Origin: Pseudomonadota bacterium
GTDB lineage: Bacteria; Pseudomonadota; Alphaproteobacteria; Sphingomonadales; Sphingomonadaceae
Direction: 5' to 3'
NCBI GenBank assembly: GCA_023422695.1
Contig: JAFAGN010000012.1
Coordinates: forward strand, 1 to 27,834
Length of the DNA stretch: 27,834 nucleotides
The notes under the pieces: generated by a model
Databases searched by the model: none
What the model saw: the letters and a program-made list of their open reading frames with translations, nothing else
Told to the model about the DNA's origin: nothing
Program-made: the position numbers and the translations under genes
In this document: piece after piece, positions 1-7,625 of the stretch
Position numbering within the stretch: the first letter of the stretch is position 1
Layout of the letters: each line of letters opens with the position of its first letter

Positions 1-71
1 GGCGGGGGCCGCTGTGGGCCTTATGCCGCCTTGCTGCGAGAGCCGATAGCGGCCCCCGCCTACGCGGGGGC
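1..71. repeat. Alternative-hairpin GC-rich repeat downstream of the ene-reductase
   Basis: Bases 1-13 are a perfect inverted repeat of 48-60. Bases 52-59 also pair perfectly with 64-71 around a CTAC loop. The two stems share the arm at 52-59, so only one can form at a time. The segment is cut by the window edge. It lies just past the stop of the minus-strand ene-reductase gene, as REP-type elements often do, and may act as a transcript-end structure. I see no T-run typical of an intrinsic terminator. Confidence 0.6.
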
Positions 72-83
72 GACGATTATATG

Positions 84-1169
84 TTATGCGTCCACCAACG
101 CGGGATAGTCGGTGTAACCTTCCGCCCCCGGCGAGTACCAGGTCTGCGGGTTATCGGCGGCCCATGCGGCGCCGCTTTTGATCCGTTCGACCAGATCGGG
201 GTTGCCGATATAGGGGCGGCCAAAGGCGATCGCGTCCGCCACGCCGCTCGCCAGCGCCGCTTGGGCCTTGGCGACGTCATAGTCGCTGTTGAGGATCAGC
301 GGCCCCTTGAACACCTTGCGGATCGCGGGCGACTGTTTCGGCACGTCGGTGTTGCCAAAGGTCCCGTCAGGGCCGGGTTCGCGCAGTTCGAGGAAACCGA
401 TGCCGAGTGCATCGAGCGCCGCCGCGGCCGCCGTAAACAAGGGCTCGGGATTGCTGTCGTCGACCCCCTGCGAATTGCCGTTGGGCGACAGGCGCACCGA
501 GACGCGGTCGGCGCCCCAGACGCCGATCAGGGCTTCGGTGACTTCGCGCAGCAGGCGGATGCGGTTTTCGACCGGGCCGCCATAATCGTCATCGCGCAGG
601 TTCGAATTGTCGCGCAAAAACTGGTCGATCAGATAGCCATTGGCGCCGTGGAGCTGGACCCCGTCGAACCCGGCGCGCTTCGCATTCTCCGCCGCCTTGG
701 CATAATCGGCGATCAGCCGCGGAATTTCGGCCAGCTCGAGCGGGCGCGCGACTTCCAGGTCGCGGCGACCGACCGGGGTATGCGCGCGGCCTTCGCCCTG
801 CGTCGCCGACGCCGAAACCGGCGGCTTGCCATCGTTGAACACCGAATGGACCAGGCGGCCCATGTGCCACAGCTGCGCGACGATGCGCCCGCCCGCTTTG
901 TGGACGGCATCGGTCACCGGCTTCCAGCCCTCGACCTGTGCGTCGGTCCACATCCCGGGCGCCGACGGCCAGCCCAGCCCTTCCTGCGAAATGCCGGTTG
1001 CTTCCGAAATGATCAGACCCGCCGAGGCGCGCTGGCGGTAATATTCGACCGCCAGCTCGGTCGGAACAAACCCGGCGGCGGCGCGGCCGCGGGTCAGCGG
1101 CGCCATGATGATGCGGTTCGGCGCCGCGATGGCGCCCAGCTTGATCGGGTCGAAAAGCGATACGGCCAT
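84..1169 (-). CDS. Old Yellow Enzyme family alkene reductase (FMN, NAD(P)H)
   Basis: This 361-residue protein is a cytosolic FMN-dependent ene-reductase, the family that reduces activated C=C bonds and some nitro compounds or nitrate esters (NemA/OYE type). Visible marks are MAPLTR at residues 22-27 (FMN-binding start of the barrel), QLWHMGR at 99-105, and GVQLHGANGYLIDQFL at 170-185, where His174 and Asn177 form the usual substrate-anchoring pair. YGGPVENR follows near 196-203, and a C-terminal phosphate-binding strand contains FGRPYIGNPDL. Length fits the family. An upstream in-frame extension is possible, but the ATG at 1169 is chosen because GGAGG lies a few bases before it and the protein then starts as family members do. 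It diverges from the EamA transporter gene with 113 bases between them. The physiological substrate cannot be told from sequence. Confidence 0.93.
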   Translation of the reverse strand: MAVSLFDPIKLGAIAAPNRIIMAPLTRGRAAAGFVPTELAVEYYRQRASAGLIISEATGISQEGLGWPSAPGMWTDAQVEGWKPVTDAVHKAGGRIVAQLWHMGRLVHSVFNDGKPPVSASATQGEGRAHTPVGRRDLEVARPLELAEIPRLIADYAKAAENAKRAGFDGVQLHGANGYLIDQFLRDNSNLRDDDYGGPVENRIRLLREVTEALIGVWGADRVSVRLSPNGNSQGVDDSNPEPLFTAAAAALDALGIGFLELREPGPDGTFGNTDVPKQSPAIRKVFKGPLILNSDYDVAKAQAALASGVADAIAFGRPYIGNPDLVERIKSGAAWAADNPQTWYSPGAEGYTDYPALVDA

Positions 1170-1282
1170 AAATCCTCCACGTTCCAAATTCCGCGCGACG
1201 ACCGGTCGGGGCGCCGCTATGGCCCGCAAAGCTATGGACGCCGCGGTGCCTGCACAATGGTCAGTATCAAAAGAAAATCTAA

Positions 1283-2194
1283 ATGACAGCCAAGATCGAA
1301 AGCCTCGACCAGAAAGACGCCGCGCTGCCCGGCGCCGGACGCTGGGCCTTTCTGGCGCTGCTCGCGGGCAATATTTCGCTGTCGGTCGGCGCGCTGCTCG
1401 TCCGTCTGGCGGACACCGGACCCACCGCCTCGGCCTTTTGGCGCATGGCGATCGCATTGCCCTTCCTGCTTGCACTGGCGTGGCGCGAGAGCGGCGGGCG
1501 CATGCCGCCGCGAAACGCCATCATCGTCGCCAGCGCCGCAGGCATTTTTTTCGCGCTCGACCTCGTCGCCTGGCACATCGGCATCCTGCAGACCAAGGTC
1601 GCCAACGCCACCCTGTTCGGCAATTGCGCCAGTCTGCTGCTGGTCATCTGGGGTATTTTTCTCGCGCGCAGCTGGCCGCGCGGGTGGCAGGCGCTGGCGA
1701 TCCTGCTCGCCTTTGCCGGATCGGCGCTGCTGATGGGGCAAAGTTACGAACTGTCGCCCGCCTATCTGGTCGGCGACCTGCTCAGCCTGCTCGCGGGGGT
1801 GCTCTATACCGCCTATGTCATCCTGATGCAGCGGGTGCGTGGGACGCTTGAGCCGTGGACCGCGCTGGGCATTTCGTCGATCGTCTGCGTCCCGATCCTG
1901 CTCGGCACCGCGCTGGCGCTGGGCGAGGCGATCATGCCGCAGAACTGGACCCCGCTGATCCTGCTCGCGCTGACCAGCCAGATCATCGGACAAGGGCTGA
2001 TGACCTGGTCGCTGCCGCGTTTCTCGCCGCTCGTCATTGGGTTGACCTTGCTCGTCCAGCCCGCGGTCGCCGCGCTGGCGGGCTGGCTGGCGTTCGGCGA
2101 ACTGCTGGGACCGATCGACATTTTCGGCGGGATGATGGTCGGTGCGGCGCTGGTGCTGATCCGGTTGCCGAACCGCCGCGCCGCGCCTATCTAA
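1283..2194 (+). CDS. DMT-superfamily EamA transporter
   Basis: This 303-residue, strongly hydrophobic protein should be an inner-membrane transporter of the drug/metabolite (EamA, RhaT-like) family. The sequence alternates about ten membrane segments in two repeated halves: the first starts around residue 20 (WAFLALLAGNISLSVGALLV) and the second around residue 155 (YLVGDLLSLLAGVLYTAYVI). Each half has the typical small-residue-rich helices, and the chain ends in a basic tail. Members export amino acids, metabolites or drugs; the substrate is not predictable here. The stop is only five bases before the COQ9-like start, so the two are probably co-transcribed. The upstream gap is shared with the divergent ene-reductase gene. 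Confidence 0.9.
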   Translation: MTAKIESLDQKDAALPGAGRWAFLALLAGNISLSVGALLVRLADTGPTASAFWRMAIALPFLLALAWRESGGRMPPRNAIIVASAAGIFFALDLVAWHIGILQTKVANATLFGNCASLLLVIWGIFLARSWPRGWQALAILLAFAGSALLMGQSYELSPAYLVGDLLSLLAGVLYTAYVILMQRVRGTLEPWTALGISSIVCVPILLGTALALGEAIMPQNWTPLILLALTSQIIGQGLMTWSLPRFSPLVIGLTLLVQPAVAALAGWLAFGELLGPIDIFGGMMVGAALVLIRLPNRRAAPI

Positions 2195-2199
2195 ATCCT

Positions 2200-2865
2200 A
2201 TGGCCTCGATCCTTCCTGCCGATCCGACCCTCGACGAGATTCGCGCTGCACTCGCGCCGCTGATCGCGCAATCGGCGGCGTTCGACGGGTTCAGCGCCGC
2301 CGCACTCGCCGATGCCGCGCAGCGCGCAGCGGTCGATCCCGACGTCGCCCGCCTCGCCTTTCCGGGCGGCGGTCGCGACATGGTCGACGCCTGGTTCGCG
2401 GATATCGACGATCGCATGGCCGCCCAATGGCCCGCCGAAAAGCTGGCGGCGCTCAAGATTCGTGAACGCATCACCACTCTCGTCGAAACGCGCATCGACC
2501 TGCTGGCGCCCGATCGCGAGGCGCTGCGCCGCGCCCTCGCGCTGCTGGCGCTGCCGACCAATGTTCCCTTCGCGGCCAAGCTAGGCTGGCGCAGCGCCGA
2601 TACGATGTGGCGGCTCGCGGGCGACACCGCGACCGACTATAATCACTATAGCAAGCGCGCGATCCTCGGCGCCGTCTATGCCTCGACGATGGCGGTGTTC
2701 CTCAACGACGAGAGCGACGGTTTCGCTGACACCCGCGCCTTCCTCGCCCGCCGGATCGATCAGGTCATGCGCTTCGAAAGCTGGAAATACCGCCGTGCAT
2801 CGCGCAGCACCGAACGCCCCAGCCTCGCCCGCTTTGTCGGCCGCCTACGCTATCCGGGGCGGTGA
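2200..2865 (+). CDS. COQ9 family protein (ubiquinone biosynthesis accessory)
   Basis: The 221-residue product matches the bacterial COQ9 type: an acidic helical N-terminus (residues 1-45), then FPGGGRDMVDAWF near 55-67, a long helix with KIRERITTLVETRI near 85-98, and LGWRSADTMWRLAGD near 128-142, followed by the conserved DYNHYSKRAIL stretch and the FLARRIDQVMRFE C-terminal helix. In mitochondria COQ9 binds lipid and presents ubiquinone intermediates to COQ7; the bacterial role is inferred from that. ATG 2200 is chosen because it gives the family N-terminus. The larger open frame extending upstream is a shadow inside the EamA gene. No clear Shine-Dalgarno is seen, consistent with translational coupling to the preceding gene. 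Confidence 0.88.
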   Translation: MASILPADPTLDEIRAALAPLIAQSAAFDGFSAAALADAAQRAAVDPDVARLAFPGGGRDMVDAWFADIDDRMAAQWPAEKLAALKIRERITTLVETRIDLLAPDREALRRALALLALPTNVPFAAKLGWRSADTMWRLAGDTATDYNHYSKRAILGAVYASTMAVFLNDESDGFADTRAFLARRIDQVMRFESWKYRRASRSTERPSLARFVGRLRYPGR

Positions 2866-2947
2866 GTTAGGCGAGGATTTGATGCTGGCGTAGCGGGTCT
2901 TTGCCTGTTACGTTTGTTCGCTTTCTGTTCGAGCCGAGGCGAGCGAT

Positions 2948-3970
2948 ATGTCAGATCTAGGGCCAGTGCATCTCCAAGAGGACGAAGCCACTGGCGACCA
3001 TTTCCTTGTTTATGGCGATGGCGCGGCCTTGCATCTCGAAATCAACTATGTTGGCGATCAACTTTGGATGACTCAGGCCCAGATCGCTGAACTCTTTGGC
3101 CGCGATGTTTCCGTTGTATCGCGTCATATCGCGAGCATCTTCGAAGAAGGTGAACTTGACGAAGCGACTTCTTTGCAAAAAATGCAAAGAAGTCTTGGTC
3201 GGCCCGCCATCTTGTATAATTTGGATATGGTCATCTCGGTTGGATACCGCGTTGCCTCGAAGCAAGCTACGTTGTTCCGAAAATGGGCGACGGAAAAACT
3301 TGTCCAATTTGCAACCAAGGGGTTCGTCATTGACTCGGCGCGATTGAAGAAGCCCGAGCACCGGGACCGGATCGCCGAACTCAAGGAAATCATCCGCGAC
3401 ATTCGGTCCGACGAGGCCAATGTTTATCGCGAACTGCGTTCCATTTGCGCGATGTGCCAAGACTATGACGGTCAATCGCCCGAATGGCGCGATTTCTACA
3501 AAAACACCCAAGCCAAGCTGGTCTATGCCGTTTGCTCAAACACCCCCGCCGAAATTTTGCACGCGCGCGCCGATGCCGAACAACCCAACATGGGGCTGCA
3601 AAGCTGGCCCAACGAGAATATTCGCAAAGCCGATGTCAGCACGTCGAAAAACTATCTTGCTGAGCGTGAGATCAAAGAGCTGAATCGACTTACAACGATC
3701 CTTCTCGATATTTTCGAAGACCAAATGGATGTTGGCCGATTGACCATGATGGCTGAAGCGAGCGAACTTTTGGATCGCCAGCTCAGCGGATTGGGGAGAG
3801 TCGTTCTGCGCTCCGGTGGCAGAGTATCAATGACGGAGGCCGCTCGGCACGCGGAACGGGAATATGAGAAATTCAAAGCCGAGCAAAAACGGCTTCGGCA
3901 TGAACAAGCCGATCGTGACATTGCAGAGATCAAAGCAACCCAGAAAGGGCTAGGAAAGCGCGAGGCCTGA
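2948..3970 (+). CDS. RhuM family protein (virulence RhuM-like, foreign gene)
   Basis: The 340-residue protein matches the RhuM family (named from Salmonella pathogenicity island 3; molecular function not established). The N-terminal domain carries LWMTQAQIAELFGRDVSVVS near residues 39-58, an HTH-like segment, followed by HIASIFEEGELDE, then YNLDMVISVGYRVASKQATLFRKWA, the family hallmark, and GFVIDSARLKKPEHRD. The C-terminal half is helical and charged, ending in a probable coiled coil (AEREYEKFKAEQKRLRHEQ). Base use differs sharply from the neighbours: 27 of 60 bases are G or C in 3181-3240, against 42 of 60 in feoB at 5281-5340. It uses many AAA, TTT and ATT-type codons. No integrase, tRNA or direct repeats are seen beside it. 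The gene sits alone between the coq9-like gene and feoA, so I infer horizontal acquisition. Confidence 0.88.
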   Translation: MSDLGPVHLQEDEATGDHFLVYGDGAALHLEINYVGDQLWMTQAQIAELFGRDVSVVSRHIASIFEEGELDEATSLQKMQRSLGRPAILYNLDMVISVGYRVASKQATLFRKWATEKLVQFATKGFVIDSARLKKPEHRDRIAELKEIIRDIRSDEANVYRELRSICAMCQDYDGQSPEWRDFYKNTQAKLVYAVCSNTPAEILHARADAEQPNMGLQSWPNENIRKADVSTSKNYLAEREIKELNRLTTILLDIFEDQMDVGRLTMMAEASELLDRQLSGLGRVVLRSGGRVSMTEAARHAEREYEKFKAEQKRLRHEQADRDIAEIKATQKGLGKREA

Positions 3971-4009
3971 AATTTGGGCGCAAAAGTTGGTGGCGCCCCG
4001 CGTCTGTTA

Positions 4010-4026
4010 TTGATAATCGCTAGCAA
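4010..4026 (+). promoter_or_regulatory. Candidate Fur-type operator overlapping the feoAB -10 region
   Basis: The 17 bases directly before the feoA ATG form a dyad, TTGATA-N5-TAGCAA, with 10 of 17 positions symmetric. The GATAAT at 4012-4017 inside it resembles a -10 box, with a poor TTGGTG -35 at 3987-3992 and a long 19-base spacer. A start site 6-8 bases downstream would give a leaderless or nearly leaderless mRNA, and no Shine-Dalgarno is visible before feoA. Iron control of feoAB by Fur is established in other bacteria; its operation here is inferred. Confidence 0.45.
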
Positions 4027-4278
4027 ATGAACGCAAGGCTTGATTCCGCGGCACTGGGTGTCGCCGTCCGCATTTCCCGCATCGATTGGGACGCCATGTC
4101 GCACGACGAGGGGCGGCGGCTGCGCGAATTCGGGTTGATGGAGGGGATCGACGTGACCCCGCTGCACCGCGGCAGCCTGTTCTCGCGCGACCCGCTGGCG
4201 CTGTCGGTCGGGCGGATGCAGGTGATCATCCGCGCGCGGCAAGCGGCGATGATCGAAGTGGCACCCACCGCATCATGA
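4027..4278 (+). CDS. feoA: FeoA ferrous iron transport accessory protein
   Basis: This 83-residue cytosolic protein has the SH3-like FeoA fold: residues 10-20 (LGVAVRISRID), a conserved RRLREFGLMEGIDVTPLHRG at 30-49, and a closing strand DPLALSVGRMQVIIRARQA near 55-73. FeoA supports Fe(II) uptake through FeoB. The stop overlaps the FeoB start as ATGA, so the two are translationally coupled. ATG 4027 gives the complete N-terminal strand and is preferred to the internal ATG at residue 24, although it lacks a ribosome binding site; see the overlapping promoter/operator. Confidence 0.93.
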   Translation: MNARLDSAALGVAVRISRIDWDAMSHDEGRRLREFGLMEGIDVTPLHRGSLFSRDPLALSVGRMQVIIRARQAAMIEVAPTAS

Positions 4279-6146
4279 CCGGCGCCCTTCCGACGATCGC
4301 GCTGGTCGGCAATCCCAATGCCGGCAAATCGAGCCTGTTCAACGCGCTGACCGGCGCGCGGCAAAAGATCGCCAATTATCCGGGGGTTACCGTAGAACGC
4401 AAGGCGGGCCACGCCAGCTTCGCCGACGGGCGGCCGATGGCATTGATCGACCTGCCGGGCAGTTACAGCCTGACCCCGGCCAGCCCCGACGAATCGGTGA
4501 CCCGCGACGTCGTGCTGGGTCAGCAGGCGGGCGAGCGGCGCCCCGATGCGCTGGTCGTCGTCGTCGATGCCGCCAATCTCGACAATCATTTGTGCTTCGC
4601 GCTCGAACTGATCGCGCTCGGCATGCCAACGGTCGTTGCGCTCAACATGCTCGACCTCGCCGAGCGCGACGGGCTGACGCTCGACCCCGCGGTCCTGTCG
4701 CGCGAACTCGGGGTGCCGGTGGTGCCGACCGTGGCGGTGCGCAAGCGCGGCCTCGCCGAGCTGCTCGCCGCGGTCGACGGCGCGATCCTGTCGCATCAGA
4801 CGCAGGCAAGCGCGCAGTCCGCGCCGCCACCCTCCGACGCCGCACTGCACCAGCGCGCCCGCGCCATCGCGCGCGCCGCAACCTTGTCCGAAACCCCGGT
4901 GCGCCGCTGGACGCAGCGCGTCGACGCGGTCCTGCTCCACCCGGTCGCGGGCTTCCTGATCCTGCTCGCGCTGATGTTCGTGATGTTTCAGGGAGTCTAT
5001 GCCTGGTCCGAGGCGCCGATCGGCTGGATCGAGGGCGGTATCGCCGCCTTGCAGGAGGCGGCGACCGCCGCGCTGCCCGATGGCTTCCTGCGCGGTTTGA
5101 TCAACGAAGGCATATTGGGTGGGGTCGGTTCGGTGATCGTCTTCCTGCCGCAGATCCTGATCCTGTTCCTCTTCATCCTGCTGCTCGAGGCGACGGGCTA
5201 TATGACCCGCGCCGCCTTCCTGATGGACGGCATCATGGCCAAGGTCGGACTGTCGGGCCGCGGTTTCATCCCGCTCCTGTCGAGCTTCGCCTGCGCCGTC
5301 CCCGGGATTATGGCCACGCGCGCGATTCCCGATGCCAAGGACCGGCTGACCACGATCCTGATCGCGCCGCTGATGACCTGTTCGGCGCGGCTGCCCGTTT
5401 ACACGCTGATCATCGGCGCCTTCATCCCGAACACCAATGTCGGTGGCTCGCCGGTCGGGTTGCAGGGGCTGGTACTGTTCGGCCTGTACTTGTCGGGCAT
5501 CGTCGGCGCGCTGGTCGTCGCGCTGGTACTGCGCCGTACCGTCGCCAAGGGTACCGCCGCCGGCTTCATGATGGAAATGCCGCGCTATCAATGGCCGCGG
5601 CTGCGCGATGTCGGCATCGCCCTGTGGCAGCGCGCGTGGCTTTTCCTGCGCCGCGCCGGGACGATCATTTTCGTCACGACGATCGCGCTGTGGCTGCTGC
5701 TCACCTATCCGCAGGTTCCCGAAGGCAGCAGCGAAAGCCAGGTCGATTACAGCGTCGCCGGGCGGATCGCGAGCGGGCTGGAGGTTGTCGTCAAACCGAT
5801 CGGTTTCAACCACGACATCGCGCTCGCGCTGATCCCCGCAATGGCGGCGCGCGAGGTCGCGGTGTCGGCGCTCGCCACCGCCAATGCGATCGAGGCGGGC
5901 GATGACGAGGAAGCGATGGCGCAATCGCTGAGCGAACGCCTGCAGGGCCGCTGGAGCATCGCCACCGCGCTCGCCTTCCTGGCGTGGTTCGTGTTCGCGC
6001 CGCAGTGTATCTCGACGATCGCGATCACCAAGCGCGAGACCAACGGGTGGAAATGGCCGCTGTTCATGGTTGGCTATTTGTTCGCGCTCGCCTATGCCGC
6101 AGCAGGTATCACATATTGGACAGCCGTTGCCTTTGGACTAGGCTGA
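4275..6146 (+). CDS. feoB: FeoB ferrous iron transporter (GTPase-permease)
   Basis: The 623-residue inner-membrane protein couples an N-terminal G domain to an Fe(II) permease. G1 is GNPNAGKSS at residues 12-20, the switch/G2 region is NYPGVTVERK near 35-44, G3 is DLPGSYS near 57-63, and G4 is NMLD near 122-125. After a helical linker, the membrane part starts near residue 220 with several long hydrophobic segments, among them two Gate-like stretches around GFIPLLSSFACAVPGI and ALIPAMAAREV. It is shorter than the roughly 770-residue E. coli protein, as many alphaproteobacterial FeoB are. No FeoC gene follows; ssb lies 31 bases downstream. The start ATG at 4275 overlaps the feoA stop, and a longer frame reading through feoA is a shadow. 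Confidence 0.96.
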   Translation: MTGALPTIALVGNPNAGKSSLFNALTGARQKIANYPGVTVERKAGHASFADGRPMALIDLPGSYSLTPASPDESVTRDVVLGQQAGERRPDALVVVVDAANLDNHLCFALELIALGMPTVVALNMLDLAERDGLTLDPAVLSRELGVPVVPTVAVRKRGLAELLAAVDGAILSHQTQASAQSAPPPSDAALHQRARAIARAATLSETPVRRWTQRVDAVLLHPVAGFLILLALMFVMFQGVYAWSEAPIGWIEGGIAALQEAATAALPDGFLRGLINEGILGGVGSVIVFLPQILILFLFILLLEATGYMTRAAFLMDGIMAKVGLSGRGFIPLLSSFACAVPGIMATRAIPDAKDRLTTILIAPLMTCSARLPVYTLIIGAFIPNTNVGGSPVGLQGLVLFGLYLSGIVGALVVALVLRRTVAKGTAAGFMMEMPRYQWPRLRDVGIALWQRAWLFLRRAGTIIFVTTIALWLLLTYPQVPEGSSESQVDYSVAGRIASGLEVVVKPIGFNHDIALALIPAMAAREVAVSALATANAIEAGDDEEAMAQSLSERLQGRWSIATALAFLAWFVFAPQCISTIAITKRETNGWKWPLFMVGYLFALAYAAAGITYWTAVAFGLG

Positions 6147-6177
6147 TCCTTCCAACATTTTTGCGGAGCGGAGCGGC

Positions 6178-6723
6178 ATGGCTGGCAGCGTCAACAAGGT
6201 TATTCTCATCGGCAATCTGGGCGCCGATCCCGAAATCAAGTCGTTCCAGAATGGCGGCAAGATCGCCAATATCCGCATCGCGACCTCCGAACAGTGGAAG
6301 GACCGCATGACCGGTGAGCGCAAGGAGCGCACCGAATGGCACAATGTCGTGATCAACGGCGACGGGCTGGTCGGGGTGGTCGAACGCTATCTGAAAAAAG
6401 GTTCGAAGGTTTACATCGAAGGCAGCCTGCGCACCCGCAAGTGGCAGGACCGCGACGGCAACGACAAATATACCACCGAAGTGGTGATCGCGGGCATGGG
6501 CGGCAATCTGACCATGCTCGACGGCGCGCCCGGCGGTGGTGGCGGCGGATCGCGCGGCGGTGGCGGCGAGGATAGCTGGGGCGGCGGTGGCGGCTCGGGC
6601 GGCGGCTGGAACCAGGGCGGCAATTCGTCGGGCGGATCGTCAGGCGGCGGCTTTGGCGGCGGTGGCAGCGGCGGCGGACGCCCGCCGTTCGACGACGACC
6701 TGGACGACGACGTTCCGTTCTGA
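6178..6723 (+). CDS. ssb: Single-stranded DNA-binding protein
   Basis: The 181-residue protein coats single-stranded DNA in replication, repair and recombination. Residues 1-115 form the OB fold, opening with SVNKVILIGNLGADPE and containing SEQWKDRMTGERKERTEWHN and VEGSLRTRKWQDRDGNDK-type strands (here YIEGSLRTRKWQDRDG). Residues 117-170 are a glycine- and serine-rich disordered linker. The acidic tip DDDLDDDVPF is the partner-binding tail for other replication proteins. A strong GGAGCGGAGCGG ribosome binding region precedes ATG 6178. The gene follows feoB closely but probably has independent control, since the functions are unrelated. Confidence 0.97.
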   Translation: MAGSVNKVILIGNLGADPEIKSFQNGGKIANIRIATSEQWKDRMTGERKERTEWHNVVINGDGLVGVVERYLKKGSKVYIEGSLRTRKWQDRDGNDKYTTEVVIAGMGGNLTMLDGAPGGGGGGSRGGGGEDSWGGGGGSGGGWNQGGNSSGGSSGGGFGGGGSGGGRPPFDDDLDDDVPF

Positions 6724-6739
6724 GGATCGAAACCCAACC

Positions 6740-6828
6740 CCGTTCGTGCTGAGCTTGTCGAAGCACCGTCCTTTCTTGTGACGCCGCGGGAAAGAAGAAC
6801 GGCCCTTCGACAAGCTCAGGGCGAACGG
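6740..6828. repeat. Imperfect inverted repeat (GAGCTTGTCGAAG type) between ssb and mmcB
   Basis: Arms at 6740-6777 and 6791-6828 are near-complementary over 38 bases, with a perfect core TGAGCTTGTCGAAG and its complement CTTCGACAAGCTCA. I recall this core as a frequent intergenic palindrome in sphingomonad genomes. It begins 16 bases after the ssb stop and ends two bases before the assigned mmcB start, so its right arm (AGGG at 6819-6822) is also the likely ribosome binding region of mmcB. It may end the ssb transcript. Confidence 0.8.
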
Positions 6829-6830
6829 TA

Positions 6831-7334
6831 TTGGGTAAAACCGTGGCTGGACCAGTCAACGCCAACGCCGCACTGGCAATCACCGCCGCCGATGTCGCGC
6901 GCGGCGTATGCCGCCTGTTCGCGCAGCAGGGGCTGGTCGCGATCCCGGAGGTGCCGCTGCCCAACGGGCGGCGCACCGACCTCACCGCGATCGACGCCAA
7001 GGGCAATATCACCATCGTCGAGATCAAGGTCAGCCGCGCCGACCTGCACGGCGACGGCAAATGGCCCGACTATTGCGACTGGTGCGATCGTTTCTACTGG
7101 GCGCTCGCCGCGGGGCTCGACCCCGCGATCCTCGACACCCCTGATTATCGCCCCGAAACATCGGGCCTGATCGTCGCCGACCGCTATGGCGCCGCGGTGG
7201 TGCGCGAAGCGGCGAACTGCAACCTTGCCCCGGCGCGGCGCAAGGCCGAGCTGCTGCGGATCGGCCGCCTCGCGATGCGGCGCTCGATGATCGTGGCGGA
7301 TCCTGAGCTGGCGGGGCCATGGGCGGAGGGCTGA
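6831..7334 (+). CDS. mmcB: MmcB family DNA repair protein
   Basis: This 167-residue protein matches the alphaproteobacterial MmcB family, DNA repair factors linked in Caulobacter to mitomycin C tolerance. Recognisable blocks are DVARGVCRLFAQQGL near residues 20-34, NGRRTDLTAID near 44-54, and IVEIKVSRADLHGDGKWPDY near 60-80. The spaced Asp and E-x-K residues in these blocks resemble a restriction-endonuclease-like (PD-(D/E)xK) core; the nuclease idea is inference. An aromatic stretch DWCDRFYWAL follows. The start is uncertain: TTG 6831 has AGGG about eight bases upstream inside the repeat arm, while GTG 6843 would be four residues shorter. Both lie directly after the palindromic repeat. Confidence 0.85.
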   Translation: MGKTVAGPVNANAALAITAADVARGVCRLFAQQGLVAIPEVPLPNGRRTDLTAIDAKGNITIVEIKVSRADLHGDGKWPDYCDWCDRFYWALAAGLDPAILDTPDYRPETSGLIVADRYGAAVVREAANCNLAPARRKAELLRIGRLAMRRSMIVADPELAGPWAEG

Positions 7335-7360
7335 TCTCGCCCGTATCGTGCGGGAAAATG

Positions 7361-7597
7361 ATCTCACGCAAAGGCGCGAAGGCGCGAAGAAGTAAAATCA
7401 CACACAAAGACACAAAGACGGCGCGCTTTTGCGCAGCCGTCGCTTGTCGCCGCAGGCGAGCATTTGAAAGGCGCTTCGCGCAGCTCTCGCACTGCGGTGT
7501 TTGGGAAGGCCGCCCTCTTTGTGTCTTTGTGTGAGATTATTGAAAGGCCTGCCAAGCGGGGCTCCCATCTTTGCGCCTTCGCGCCTTTGCGTGAGCT
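7361..7597. repeat. Nested octamer inverted repeat, copy 1
   Basis: Outer arms 7361-7390 and 7568-7597 pair at 28 of 30 positions. Inner arms 7397-7421 and 7513-7537 pair at all but two positions. Both left arms are runs of a purine-rich octamer: ACGCAAAG and GCGCGAAG in the outer arm, ACACAAAG twice in the inner, all fitting RCRCRRAG. The roughly 90-base centre holds short GC-rich stems. The element fills the 291-base gap between the convergent mmcB and ribE genes and has no open frame I would trust. Copies of the same design lie at 16969-17128 and 23401-23529. Confidence 0.85.
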
Positions 7598-7625
7598 AAT
7601 CTGATAACCGACCTCTGAAGCCCAA

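Noticed and set aside
4020..5924. 634-residue open frame on the minus strand opposite feoB
   Set aside because: It is antisense to a clearly identified FeoB, its translation is rich in Arg, Asp, Gln and Gly without any motif, and such long shadows are expected in high-GC DNA.
7361..7597. Octamer repeats as a CRISPR array
   Set aside because: Units are 8 bases, directly adjacent without spacers, and arranged as inverted arms; no cas genes are present.
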